From Chiua virens (taxonomy: Eukaryota > Basidiomycota > Agaricomycetes > Boletales > Boletaceae): DNA of 64,000 nucleotides. The stretch is from positions 124,001 to 188,000 of the forward strand of contig JAHNUO010000002.1 in assembly GCA_019787685.1 (NCBI GenBank), written 5' to 3'. Below the pieces are notes generated by a model that was not told where the DNA came from, searched no databases, and worked only from the letters and a program-made list of their open reading frames with translations. The first letter of the stretch is position 1. Each line of letters opens with the position of its first letter. A program made the translations under genes and the position numbers. Shown piece by piece: positions 11,500 to 22,172 of this stretch.

Positions 11500-12050
11500 G
11501 ATGGCAACGACAACGACAACGACGTGATAACCATTATAATGCGGTTGTCATGTCATCGTCGTCGCTCTCCCCCTCATCGCCGCCTTCACCTCACCTCACC
11601 TTGCCTCTCCCTCAACTCATCAACCTCGCCCTCACCTCACCTTTCACCCCACCTTGCCTGACAACAACAACAACAACAACAAATGACAACATGATAGCCA
11701 CTATAACGCGGTCGTCACGTTGTCGTCATCCTCATCGCTCTCACTCTTGCCCTCGTCGCCCTCGTCTTCGTCTTCATTGCCTCACCTTTCACCCCACCTT
11801 GCCCGACGACGGCAACGGCAACAATGTGATAACCGCTATAACGCGGTCATCACGTTGTCATCACCCTTGTTGCCCTCGCTCTTGCCCTCGTCGCCCTCAT
11901 CTTCGCCTTCGTCGCCTCACCTTTTGCCCCACCTTGCCTGACAACGATGACATGATAACCACTATAACGCGGTCGTCACGTTGTCGTCGCCCTCATCGCT
12001 CTCGATCTTGCTCTTGTCGCCCCCATCTTGGTGGCACCTTCGTTGCCTCA
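11500..12050. repeat. Left array of hairpin-bearing minisatellite units
   Basis: Four units, each about 120-130 bp, combine a GTC/CTC-rich spacer (coding-like Ser/Leu/Pro strings that I regard as spurious) with a hairpin core of the form TGATAACC-loop-GGTYRTCA. Cores are at about 11523, 11690, 11826 and 11952. The loop is usually ACTATAACGC or a close variant. Spacers end in CACCTTGCC(C/T)GAC and CAAC repeats. Confidence 0.8.
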
Positions 12051-12104
12051 CCCCCAGTGAAAAATGGTCCGATGGAGGTCGTGGCACAGCCATGGAGGTG
12101 TACC
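12051..12104 (-). repeat. Inverted border repeat, left copy
   Basis: The minus strand reads CCATGGCTGTGCCACGACCT and then CCATTTTTCACTGGG. The same sequence, with about eight differences, lies on the plus strand at 19034-19085. Each copy sits between a hairpin array and the Tnp2 element. Confidence 0.8.
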
Positions 12105-12534
12105 GAATAGAGTAGAATTCGTATGGATAGAAAATGGCAGGAATGGTAGATGATTTGCCTACCCATATGACCCACAATCAACTCGTGTAACTCACATCGT
12201 CTCCATTGATATCCATAGAATCTAAGAAGAGGAAAATCTCACCCGAGTGCAGTCGTATCAACTCGTATATAGTCTCACAATTTCCATAGATCCGCATTAG
12301 ATATTGCTTTCCTTGATCCCTGTATACTGAAAACGAGTCAATTATACCCCGACACAAGCATATGTATCTAGGCTCCTCTACTCATATTCCGTATACCCCC
12401 ATCTACCCAGTTCCTGCTCCACCTCGCCTACTCGTATCCCCTCGCATCTACTCTCTTCCACCCCACTCTGTTCCCTGTTCCACCTACTCATATCCTGTCA
12501 CATCTCCTCCCCCTCTCCTCCCCCATCTCTTCTA

Positions 12535-14309
12535 GTATAAAGTCCCTTGTGCGAGTACCGTGACGACTTCGATGGTATATGCGGTCCATCCGTTCGTCAT
12601 GATCTAAAACCATGCACAATTAGTAGGTAAAATATCAGATGTTACTACACTTACAAGAGTATTACATTCATCCTTGTATTGCTGAGAACACGATCAGTAA
12701 ATAGTACCGATTTTTCAGATATAACTTACCTTCTTGCAGACATCCGGGAGAGCCTTCCAGTACACCGCAAACTCCGGGCCCATACCACTTGGGTTAACCT
12801 TTGCAAGCCAACGATAAGCACACAGTGCACTGAAACAGAGTGAGTAAATACAGGAAGACGACATAAGATTCACGGTACTGTGCGGTCTTCCTCTTGTGTG
12901 GTTGCCAGCTTCCGCCAGGCACTGTGGGCACTGCTACTATGGGACTCGGTGTGGCTGGCGCTGGCGCTGCTGGAACTGTCTGCGCCATTGCCCCTTCTAA
13001 CGGGGCTGATTCGTCCACTATAGTAGGCACTGTTAGCTTGAATGTGCCTGGAACTGTGGATGTCGTCGATGTGTCTGAGTCCCCTGTGGTATGCGGTGCT
13101 GGCATGGATGCTGGTGCGGGTGTGATGGATGTCCTGCTGGTGGTGGGAGGGTGTGGTGCCGTGGTTCTTGGTTCCACGCTGGTCACCACTGAGGACATCA
13201 CGATGGTGGGAGGTTGCGCCGGGCCCGGTGGGGTGATTCCTGCTGTTGCGCTGGTGGTGGGAGGGTGTGGTGCTGTGGTTCCTGGTTCCATGCTGGTCGC
13301 CGCTGAAGACATCGTGACGGTGATGGGAGGTTGGGATGTCATTGGCATCTTCATCCCTGGTATCGCTGGTATCGCGCTGGTCGCTGCCGAAGATAGCGTC
13401 ACGGTTGTGGTGGTCCGAGTCTGGGTGGCAGGTTGCGTCTGCACTGAGTTGGGTGCTGTAGCAGCGCTCCTAGATTTCTTTTTACCCTTCTGGAGAGTTG
13501 CCCTAGGTTGAATACGACAAATTGAAATCAAGCATGCAACCAGAGAGGAATAGTAATGAGGCTTACAGTGGGTTTTTGACGGTCACAATGGGCAACTCCA
13601 AGTCCAGCTCCTCCGTGGGCGACAGAGGGGACTCAGACGCAATAGCTAATTCAACCGGTTCGGTCGTCTGCAGCATGATCGACTCCGGGTCACTGGTGAG
13701 CTCGAATGTAGAGTTACTTGTTGAGGTTTCTTGCATGCCATGACTGGTTGAACCCAAATCGTCCGATTCTACGTCCTCCATCGGGCTGGATTCCATCTTG
13801 ATGCGTTTGCTTTCTGGCTCCATTGAATCGCATTCAGGTTTGACACAACGCTTCACGAATGTCTGTGCCCACGATGAATACCTTGCTGTTGTGACGGCTT
13901 CAGCTTTCCAGTTGTTCGCACACAAGCGCAGCTGTGGGTAGTGGAAGGACACCTCCATATAGAACCTCGACTTTTCCTCATCTGTGGTGGCACCCCAAGT
14001 CTCCGGCGCCATGCCATACCTTTTGAAGGAATGCCAGATACTCCGCATCTTCTTGAGCATTGCTGCAACAGTCTCCTTGCTGAGTAAATTGCCATGCTCG
14101 TCCTCGAGCCAAAGAAGACTTGTCAGTGAGTCGTCTTCCGAGTCCTTTTTCCGAGTGCGTGGCGCTCCTTGCATCTTTGCATTTGACTTTTCAAGCTTCT
14201 CCCAGTGTCTGTACTTGGCTTGAGTCCAGAACCGAACGCAAGGATAGTCTTGTTCGTTTAACAGAGGTAATGGAGGTGGAGGGGGCAGTAGCCCGCGAGC
14301 GGTGGTCAC
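12535..14309 (-). CDS. Mobile-element-associated Agaricomycete protein, function unknown
   Basis: Main exon 14309-13563 starts MTTARGLLPPPPPLPLL and has the block YPCVRFWTQAKYRHWEK, later EDEHGNLL, MRSIWHSF and LRLCANNWKAEAVTTARYSSW. This is a recurrent Agaricomycete family usually found beside transposons. A GTAAGC donor at its end splices in phase to about 13500 (ATLQKGKKKSRS), opening a Thr/Pro-rich exon with imperfect repeats (TTAPHPPTTS occurs twice). A further exon reads RWLAKVNPSGMGPEF and ALPDVCKK (about 12829-12740), and the last may read TNGWTAYTIEVV to a stop near 12535. The later exon borders are less certain than the first. The gene runs in the same direction as the Tnp2 transposase and probably belongs to that element. 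No catalytic motif is visible. Confidence 0.55.
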
Positions 14310-14979
14310 AGTGCCAGAGTGTGAGACGGAGATTTGAACCGGGTTCGTGGCAGTAGGATCAGATGAAACATGGAGGACACTCGTAAGTCGATTGAATGCC
14401 TCCCTTCAGGTCGTGAATCCGTGCCATAAGTGGCATATATGCGCCAAAAAAAACGAAAACTCACTCATAGCATGCTTTTGCAGTCTTCAATGTCTGGTTC
14501 TCGGCTTGCAACTGTGCAATCATAGCCTGAAGCGACTGGATCTGGATCTGTGGGTCATACTGGTGATGCTATTTGGCATACGCTCGACGCTATGGAGATG
14601 ATACGAGAAGAAATACATACTTGGTTCGTGGGCAACGTTTGCTCAAAATGAAGTGAGCCCGGCATCGGCCCGATGTGACCTTTGCCGAGATGGGGCTCGG
14701 ACAAGAAATTGATAGAACTTGAATTCCATGTGCTCATCATTACCATTGGTAGTGGTGGGCTAAAGCGATCTGTAAAAATGGATGAAGAGGCACTAAAAGA
14801 TGTGTTGAAAGCTGGAGTAGACGCGTTGAAAGCTGGTGTAGACATAGGGGGCAGACGTCGTACTAGGGTGTAGGACTAGTTTAACATTGATTTGGACTCC
14901 ACAAATAATATTGATATCAATCTTTGCTAGTACCATACCGACACCTGGAACATGGTCAACACTGATATAACCCACGTCC
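14310..14979. other. Intergenic DNA within the Tnp2 element
   Basis: No gene can be supported here. A short tandem repeat, GCTGGAGTAGAC and GCTGGTGTAGAC with GCGTTGAAA between, is at about 14811-14845. Part of this stretch may hold exons 5' of the gene that follows at 14980. Confidence 0.5.
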
Positions 14980-15551
14980 TTGGTGACCCCACCCCCAAAG
15001 TCGACACTGATCCCAACAACATTGCTGTCTTCAGATTACGTGGTGTCACACAAGAATGGTCGACGTACTCGTGTACCATCAATCCAGCTAAACCAGGCCC
15101 TGTGGTATGTTTCGTGTGCTCAATATGATTTCATTACTAACTCAGATAAGACGGTTGTACTTGATATCAGTAAACTTCCAACCGCTCCACCTATTGATTC
15201 CGATGTCACTATGACCAAAAGGTACGCATATAATTAGCGCACCCAAGTCCCATTTCACTGAAACTGTACTATCTAACCACTAGTGACATCACTGACTCTA
15301 TGACTGAGTTCAATTCTGAGAACTCCACTCGTATTGTGCAAGCGCACCCTTCGATCTACCTCCGGCCTACGGTACCGCTCAAGCCTGCATATGTTCGCAT
15401 TCTCAAAGACTATGAGTACAACTACTTGACGAAGAAGACCAAAACAATCGAGCTCCCACTGTTTGTCCCCGACTTGCCGGCAGATGAGAACATTCAAGTT
15501 GAGGAAGAAACAAGGGAGACAACTTGGAAGCGAACTCGAATTGATGCTTAG
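14980..15551 (+). CDS. Two-exon hypothetical protein inside the Tnp2 element
   Basis: Frame 14980-15221 (SSDYVVSHKNGRRTRVPS, LWYVSCAQYDF, VVLDISKLPTAPP) is joined across a 64-bp intron with GTACGC donor and ACTAG acceptor to 15286-15551 (DSMTEFNSENSTR, SIYLRPTVPLKP, IRILKD-like YVRILKDYEYNY, LPLFVPDLPADENIQVEEE) and stops at 15551. The product looks like a real, moderately charged cytosolic protein of about 165 aa, but no domain is recognised. The ATG at 14980 may not be the true start, because the first residues are Pro/Ser/Thr-rich and more exons may lie upstream. It lies convergent to the transposase and is probably an accessory gene of the element. Confidence 0.45.
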
Positions 15552-15879
15552 AACCTCTGTACTGTATGAACCTATTACTCTCTGCTGTTGTACATATCGT
15601 TGTCGTCACTGTCATCGTCTGGGTCATTTATCTCTGGGTAATTGTAAGCGCTGTCAAGCCTACTCATATCGACTAGAAAATAATGTTGTCCTTGCTCGCC
15701 GCCACCACTCGCAAGTACATTGAATTGGTGCGGTACCATCCTGACAACCGAAACGATGTTCTTGACATGCACAAAAGTGAGACTCGGTTCGCCGAGGAAT
15801 TGACATGCCTTGACCGTTCCATACGACAATCGATCGAGATCGGGGTCGAAAGGCATGAATAGATAGACGTAAGCGGTGT

Positions 15880-18830
15880 TTATGAATTCCCATTGTTCTT
15901 CCTGACTTGGTGACTGAGCATCTTCGGAATCGACACGGACAGCAAGTTGTGTGAAGTACTGAACTTCAGCAGCTCGACATGTGTGGCCATCAAGTGTGAT
16001 CTGTAGTTATACTTGTGAGGGAGAGGTTCAAATAAAACTATGTATGTTACCTTTACATGACGTGAAATGCGTTGATCACTGCCCGGTGATTTCTGTTTCT
16101 CGGTCCATGCCAATCGTGCGATCTGGCCATTAGGAAGACGGAGGCGAGCCCATCGCCGGAATCGTGTGGGGGCAGGTTTTTGCAGGAATTGGGCCATTGC
16201 CTCATGTTCGCGATCAGAAGGTTCGATAGGGCGGCGGTCAGATTTACATAAGAGGACATAGCTGTTGCCAATATCCTCAGAGCCTCGAGGAGGAGATTGG
16301 CTGGTCGAGTTGAATTGTGGAAACAGCGCAATTAGGGCATTGGTTTGACATCGTTGAATACCCTGCTGTGCAAGATTCGAGAAAGGGTCGGATGGTTGGC
16401 GGATCTCGCGTCCAAGGTTGCCAATCGTCCGCTCCATGGTCCATTGTGATGAGCAGATGGGTGCACCAACGCGCGTTGCTTTGAGTGCAAGGTGGTTGGT
16501 AAGATGGACACAAGGCCGAACAAAGTGGATTCGATCAACACGACGCTGGTAGTACAGCAGCTTGAACTCCTCTTCCCACTCCGAAAACCACTGACAGGCT
16601 TGTTTGATGTCTTCAGGTGTGATGTCGTGCTGTGACATGATCCGGAGAGCTGCGGCAAACTTGCAAAAGTTTTGCCAGTGGTCGCGAGGTAGAACATCGT
16701 AGAGGAGACCAGGGCAGAGATGATACAACCACATTATAAACTTGCATGCCTTGTAGAATGAGTTTATTTTTTCGGCGGGATTACGAGGAGCGACGTCAAA
16801 GCACCCAGGGAGGTGCTGCTTGCACGCAGCGACAGCGCGGCCATGTTCTTCCCATGTCGCGTCAATGAGAACCTTCCAGGGCCATGTGGTTTGGCTATCC
16901 ATGCGATCATCACAGGCCATGGAACCATGCCAAAGGTCAACAAAAAGTGAGGCCATGTTGGCGCCAGCATAGTGCATGATTTCAGAGGAAAAGCATTCTG
17001 GGATGCCCAAGATCTTCCCAGGCTGTAATCCGAGCAAGATGCTTGGCCCCATGATACCAGTCTCGAGGTGACACTCTTCATATTGTCGCTTGTGTAATGA
17101 TGACATCAAGTACTTGAGATTCATGACGTACTCATAAGATGTGCCTGCTCCAATATCGTAGGGGCTGATGTCGTCGTGTAAGAAGCCAGGGACATTGTAG
17201 TTGTCGGGCAAGAGAAGAATGGGATAGTATTGGGAACCCCGTGGTTTGCGCCGACCTTTGAGCGAGCAATACATGTGACAACCGCTCTTGCCAGAATGGC
17301 CAATGAGATTGCTGGTACATAGCAAACCAGGGCCATCGCCACAAGACAAGAAAAGAAACGGACGAGAGACGAAAATGTCTTTCCTTGCACCGTCCCATAT
17401 TGTAAGACCTTCCTGTTGTAGTGCGGATAGGTGGTGAAAGCCTGGATAAAGGAACGACTCAATGTATCCAGGCTTCTTTGGTCCAGGGATAATTGCGCCA
17501 GGCAGGACGTTCTTCTTTTTGTAGCATTCATCGGGACTGTGTTCGAGAACGATCCATATGTAGATCCAGCAATCCGACTCCTTCTTTTCATATAGCTGTG
17601 CTCCGTCGATTGAGAAGATAAGGAGAATGTTGTCTTTGCTGATTCAGTTGGTGCGATAAGCCTCAAGATAAGCTTCCCCGGTGAGAACGTCGTTGTACAC
17701 CTCGGGAATACCATTGTTTCGCCTGAGCTCCTCGAGGATTTCTTGTGTCCGATCAGTGCGATAACGCAACTTCACTGCAGTTTCGGGATTGCGATATAGG
17801 GCCTGTAACTGCGGTCCAATCGGGATAGTATTGAAGACAGCGCGAGGGGCTCTGATGCGTCCAGACGAGCAAGCCAACTGTACAGGATCGTACCGTTGTT
17901 CTCCACACACAGGGCACTGTTCTAGTTCTTGATAGGGTCCTGTGAATGCGACGCAGTTACCGATACACATGTCGTTCAGAATGGATCGGACTCCAGTAAT
18001 ATCTGCAAGTCCATTTTTGATCTGATAGAGCGACGGGACAGTCGATTCTGGATAACATTTTTGAACCACACGACGGATCTTTTCGTAGGTACCTTGGGAG
18101 GAGTGCTCGAGTGCAAGAAACATGTCGAGGGCAAGTTCGATAGCGGGATCAGTGATTTCACTGGCGGGTAAGGATTGCAGCGGATTACGAAGGCGGTGAA
18201 GAGCATCTCCAGATAACCCTCCAAGATCGTCTAACGTTGCATTTCGTAGCAGTCGAATGAACGCCATATCCCGTCTAAGGAATTCGAGATTTGTATTTTC
18301 CTCAAGCTGAGCAAGGTCAAGGTGGTGGAGAGCGGTGTGAGGGGGGCGCAAGGGCCTCGGATTCGTCGCTCGGATACCACGATTAGACTGATCAGGTCCT
18401 TCTTCCTCGGAGCACTCTATATCATTTCTATTCCCTGTCTCTGAGTCCAAGTCGTTGTTTGCAGGTCCAGGATCGTGACCGCCATCGTCATCGAAATCAA
18501 AGTCATCGCCATGACTATCATCAGGAGAGTCTGACTGATCCCTACAGGTAAGAATATACACTAACACCGAAAAAATATTACGCACATCATCTTGTATCCG
18601 TCGTCGTTGTGTGGGGCGACGAGCTTCTGTTTCGTCTTCCTCTGCGAGGGGCCGACATATACCAGATGTAGCCAAAGATCCAGAAAACTGCGCTCGAAAC
18701 TGGTCGGACAAATGGGCCTGTCATATCGCTTGTCTTTCGCCTTCTGTTGTCGCATGTTGTAAGTGTCAATACCATGTCCGTTCTGATTTGAGACGTTTCC
18801 AACGTCCTTTGCAATACTTGAGACAGACAC
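15880..18830 (-). pseudogene. Tnp2-type (CACTA/EnSpm-like) transposase with one nonsense codon
   Basis: The minus frame from about 18711 gives the conserved Tnp2 order: acidic linker, then SLYQIKNGLADITGV, DMCIGNCVAFTGPYQ, CPVCGEQRYDP, TIPIGPQLQALYRNPETA, LRYRTDR, then across a TGA at 17644-17646 in the same frame FSIDGAQLYEKKESDCWIY, VLPGAIIPGPKKPG, FLSCGDGPG and SNLIGHSGKSGCHMYC, and then LGIPECFSSEIMHYAGAN, LFVDLWHG, W...KVLIDATWEEHG and HFVRPCVHLTNHLA to 15880. One 48-bp intron with GTGCGT donor (18588-18541) is likely near the N-terminus, and a degenerate Cys-containing N-terminal exon reaches about 18830. Apart from the single stop the frame is open for about 940 codons, so inactivation looks recent. 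The enzyme would mobilise the surrounding element. Confidence 0.85.
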
Positions 18831-19033
18831 ACCACCATTCCCTCTGCAAGTCCATGGAGAGATAGCTGATCGGGACGGCTGGTTTGTGTGATAAAGAACA
18901 TATATTGTCGTCATAGAGTATACACAAGGAGTAGGGAGCATATACTGTATGGAGAACGATTGGGATCTAGTTTGACTGAAGAAGTATTATCTAAGTACGT
19001 CTGGGTTGACGTCGGTACAACTAATATTACTCG

Positions 19034-19085
19034 TCTACATTTCCATGGCTGTCCCACGACCTCCATTGAGCCATTTTTCACTGGG
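19034..19085 (+). repeat. Inverted border repeat, right copy
   Basis: This is the partner of 12051-12104. It reads CCATGGCTGTCCCACGACCT and then CCATTTTTCACTGGG on the plus strand, and is followed at once by the right hairpin array. Confidence 0.8.
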
Positions 19086-20400
19086 CCTCACCTCTCGCCT
19101 CATCCCGCCTGACAACAATGACAATGACAATGCAATATGGTTATCATGTTGTCGTTGCCCTTGTTGCTCTCCGAGTCACCTTCATTGCCCTCATTGTTGT
19201 CGCCTTTGCCTCACCTCACCCCTCACCTTGCCTGATGATGCCAATGCCAATGCCAACGACAACGACATGATAACCGCTATAACACGGTTGTCATGTTGTC
19301 GCCACCCTCGCCCTTGCCTCTTGCCTGACGAAAACAACGAAAACAACGCGACAACTGCAATAATGCGGTCGTCACGTCGTCATCGCCCTCAGGCTCACCT
19401 TGCCTTGCCTCTCCTCTCCTCTCCTCGCCCTTCCCTCGCCCGACAACGACAACAACGACACGATAACCGCGTTATAGTGGTTATCACGTCGTTGTCGTTG
19501 TTGGGTGAAATAATAGGAAAGGGTGATGAAGGGCGATGCAACGACGCAACATCATCGTCACGTCGTTGTCATTGTCATTACCATCGTGTCATTTGGCAGG
19601 CCGGAGTGGTGAAGTGAAGGGGTGGGCATGGGCCACGTGGCACAGTTATTGCATTGTCATCGTCGGGTGGGATGGCAGCAAAGGGTGGGGAAGGGTGACA
19701 CGACGACGACGCGATAACTGCAACACTGCGGTTATTGCATCGTCGTTGTCATTTCCAGTGGGGGAGACGAGGCAAGAGGGTGAGAAAAGGGCAAGGAGGG
19801 TGAGAGCAGGGTGAGTGCGATGGGATGGTGAGGACTGGGCGGGATGGGAGCAAAACGATGATGACGACAATGACACAATGATCACGCTAACGTGATTATC
19901 GCGACGTTGTTGTTGCCATTGCCATTGCATCACTCGACAGGCTAGGGTATGAGGACAAGGATGCCACAAGGATGATGATGCGACAGCAATGACACAACAA
20001 CAACGACATGGTTATCATGTCGTTGTTGTCATGTCATTGTTGTCGGGTGGGATGAGGGGAGCCTGAGGGAGCTAGTGGTGGAAGGGCAATGCAACACAAT
20101 GTCGACAATGTGGTTATCGCGTTGTTGTCATCGTCGGGTGGGATGAGGGCAAGGGAAAGGTGACACGACGCGACGGGGGCAACACAATGACAACAATGAC
20201 ACAACAACAGCGACAGCGACACAATGATCACGATACCAAGGTCATCATGTTGTCGTCGTTGGGTGGGATGATGGGAAAGGGTGGGGAAGGGCGATGCAAC
20301 AACACAACAACACAACAACGACAACCACAGTGCATCGTTGGCATTGTTGTCGCCATCGTGTCATTTGGCAGGCCAGGGTAGGCATGGGCCGCGTGGCACG
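19086..20400. repeat. Right array of hairpin-bearing minisatellite units
   Basis: At least eight imperfect hairpins of the same kind as in the left array lie near 19262, 19345, 19455, 19708, 19872, 20003, 20105 and 20225, embedded in CAACGACA/GTCGTTG-rich spacer. Many stems keep pairing despite base changes: ACATGATAACC with GGTTGTCATGT near 19265, CAACGACATG with CATGTCGTTG near 20006, TGATCACG with CGTGATTA near 19877. A longer unit end, GTCATTTGGCAGGCC followed by GGGCATGGGCC and CGTGGCAC, occurs at about 19574-19640 and again at 20350-20400. Short frames across the array have repetitive composition and are not taken as genes. Confidence 0.8.
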
Positions 20401-21045
20401 TGTGCGTTCATGCTGACGCACAGAAAGCAGTGGGGCGGGGTAGCGAGAGCAGGGCGTCAAGCGAGGCCAAGCAGGCGTGAGACAGGAAGGGCGGGAGCGT
20501 CCGTGTGTGTCGGGAGGATGACAACAAGGATGTGACGGCATCGGACTATTGGCAGGTGCATGTCGGGCGCAGCAGGGCTTGGGCGAATGTGGGTGGGCAG
20601 GGCAGGTGTGTCGGGAGGTATCGAGGCTCGATCAGGGCTCAGGAGTGGTTCTTGCAAGGCCTCAACGATGCCTCACAAGGGAGGGCGAGGGCAATGAGGC
20701 ATGGTCGAGGAGGCTCGTGAGTGGTCTTCATTGACAGCATACAGACTTCATGTATGGCTGCGAGACGAGCTTGCGAGGCAGATGAGAAACTGCGTAATCA
20801 TATTTGGCCTATTTTGGCCTATGGTGGTGAGGGAGGCGAGTGGTGGGGTCTCTCAGACTAATTTTCCTTGTAGGCGGTAAATGATCTGAAAGACCATCGG
20901 AGGTTGAAAAAAGTGCTGCCAAGGGTGTGAAAATATTACATGCACAATTTTATGGGGACCTGTCTATTTTATGCATAAATCCCATAAATCTGATTATTAT
21001 ACATTATTATGCACAATTTATGGTGTGAGTTTTTTCCTAATGGCC
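20401..21045. other. No gene seen; GC-rich then AT-rich unique-looking DNA
   Basis: The first half is GC-rich and G-rich (GGGCGGG, GGCGAGG runs), probably array-derived. The second half is AT-rich. No frame with protein-like composition was found. Confidence 0.5.
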
Positions 21046-21190
21046 CGGGGTTGTTCTCCAGGAAAGCGGGGTCCAGGTGATCTGAGGTTGCCTGAGTTGC
21101 CTTGTCGTTTTAATTTGCATCTGTATGGTCCCATACCAGTGTATGATATAGTTCGAAGTGGTACCCAAATTCTGGCCGCCACCAACTAGT
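21046..21190 (+). repeat. Copy of an orphan-gene 3' end (first of two)
   Basis: The sequence GTTGTTCTCC...AATTTGCATCTG...ATGATATAGTTCGAAGT...CAACTAGTA recurs at 24518-24640 with about 80% identity. In the second copy it overlaps the last codons and stop of the gene at 22173-24544, so this copy is most likely the leftover 3' end of a related, deleted gene. Confidence 0.7.
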
Positions 21191-21434
21191 ACTTGGTCAT
21201 CACCCCCCAGTCGCACTAGTACTGTGTGTGGCGGCCTCAGTCAGTGCAAGTTATGATGTCACACACTGGCCTGTTCTGCATGACGATGATCTCGATGCTC
21301 ACTATCTGACTCGTGACTCATGTCCCTCATGACAAGCCAGAGGAAGGATCTGGACTGATGTTGGCCCAGACGGAGATCTGACCTGTGCCAGTGTGTGATA
21401 ATATTCACAAGCGCTACATAGAGTTGACTCCTAA

Positions 21435-22027
21435 CACCCCTGGGACGATCGGATAAGTCCTTGTAACATATGCTGTACATAGCTACAAACATATTCCGCC
21501 TAGCTGACTACAAATGTGGTTAAAACATAATTAACAACAAACTAATAAAATGTTATTAACTTTGCCCTGTGGGACTTAGGCTTGGGACAAAGGCAAAATA
21601 TTAAGTCTAAATTTAGACAAAATAAGAATGAAGCCTTTGTTTTGTGAACTAATTTAAGAACAATAGAGAATATGTTATTAAAATATGTGCCTTAATAATA
21701 TTTTGACCATGTGTGTGAGTATGCAAGCTGGACATACCTGGGATGCTTTGCTCTGATTGGCCAGAACCCGTTAACAAATTCGAAATATATATTGTAATAT
21801 TTTGCAATGTATTTTTTATAACATGTATGATTAAAAATGTGATGTAAACATAGGTGCAGATAAATATTTTAAGCATTTGTAGGGCAGATATTCTAAATCT
21901 ATTGTTTACTCTGTCATAAGAACATTCCACAATATTTATTTTTGATATGTAGTAAACTATGTTAAGATAAAATATTTAGAGACCTACAGCATATGTTACA
22001 AGGACTTACCCGATCGTCCCAGGGGTG
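21435..22027. mobile_element. MITE, 593 bp, ~44-bp terminal inverted repeats, TAA target duplication
   Basis: The left end CACCCCTGGGACGATCGG and its extension to TTGTAACATATGCTGTA are repeated inverted at 21984-22027 with one or two mismatches. Both ends are flanked by TAA (21432-21434 and 22028-22030), a three-base target duplication. The interior is AT-rich and has no transposase frame, so the element is non-autonomous. A three-base TAA/TTA target is typical of PIF/Harbinger; a Tc1/mariner relative with TA target is the alternative. Confidence 0.85.
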
Positions 22028-22172
22028 TAATCGTTTCAAGAAGGTGCTGATCTATATCAATGAGTCTGGGAAAGTTTGTAACCCTCCGCCCATGACCATC
22101 GTGTCTTCTTCAACAAGTTCGCCCATCACTCACCAGCAGCACTACTATCCATCGAGTCCGAGATAACTCAAA

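Noticed and set aside
11523..12000. CRISPR-like regular repeats
   Set aside because: The genome is clearly eukaryotic, the units are hairpin minisatellites of variable sequence, and the spacers are low-complexity rather than unique.
11421..12110. Long open frame rich in Ser, Pro, Arg and His across the left array
   Set aside because: It is the translation of the hairpin minisatellite. Other frames and the right array give similar low-complexity strings, so this is not taken as a gene.
12894..13511. Plus-strand frame with Gly/Val/Ala-rich repeats
   Set aside because: It is the antisense of the Thr/Pro-rich repeats of the minus-strand gene, which has family support and consistent splice sites.
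19006..20720. Several overlapping frames on both strands in the right array
   Set aside because: All are composed of repeat-derived Ser/Cys/Arg/Pro or Thr/Gln/Arg strings and carry no domain.
21100..21180. tRNA-like sequence around GATATAGTTCGAAGT
   Set aside because: No A box and no cloverleaf could be drawn. Only the GTTCGAA word resembles a B box, so it is not called a tRNA gene.
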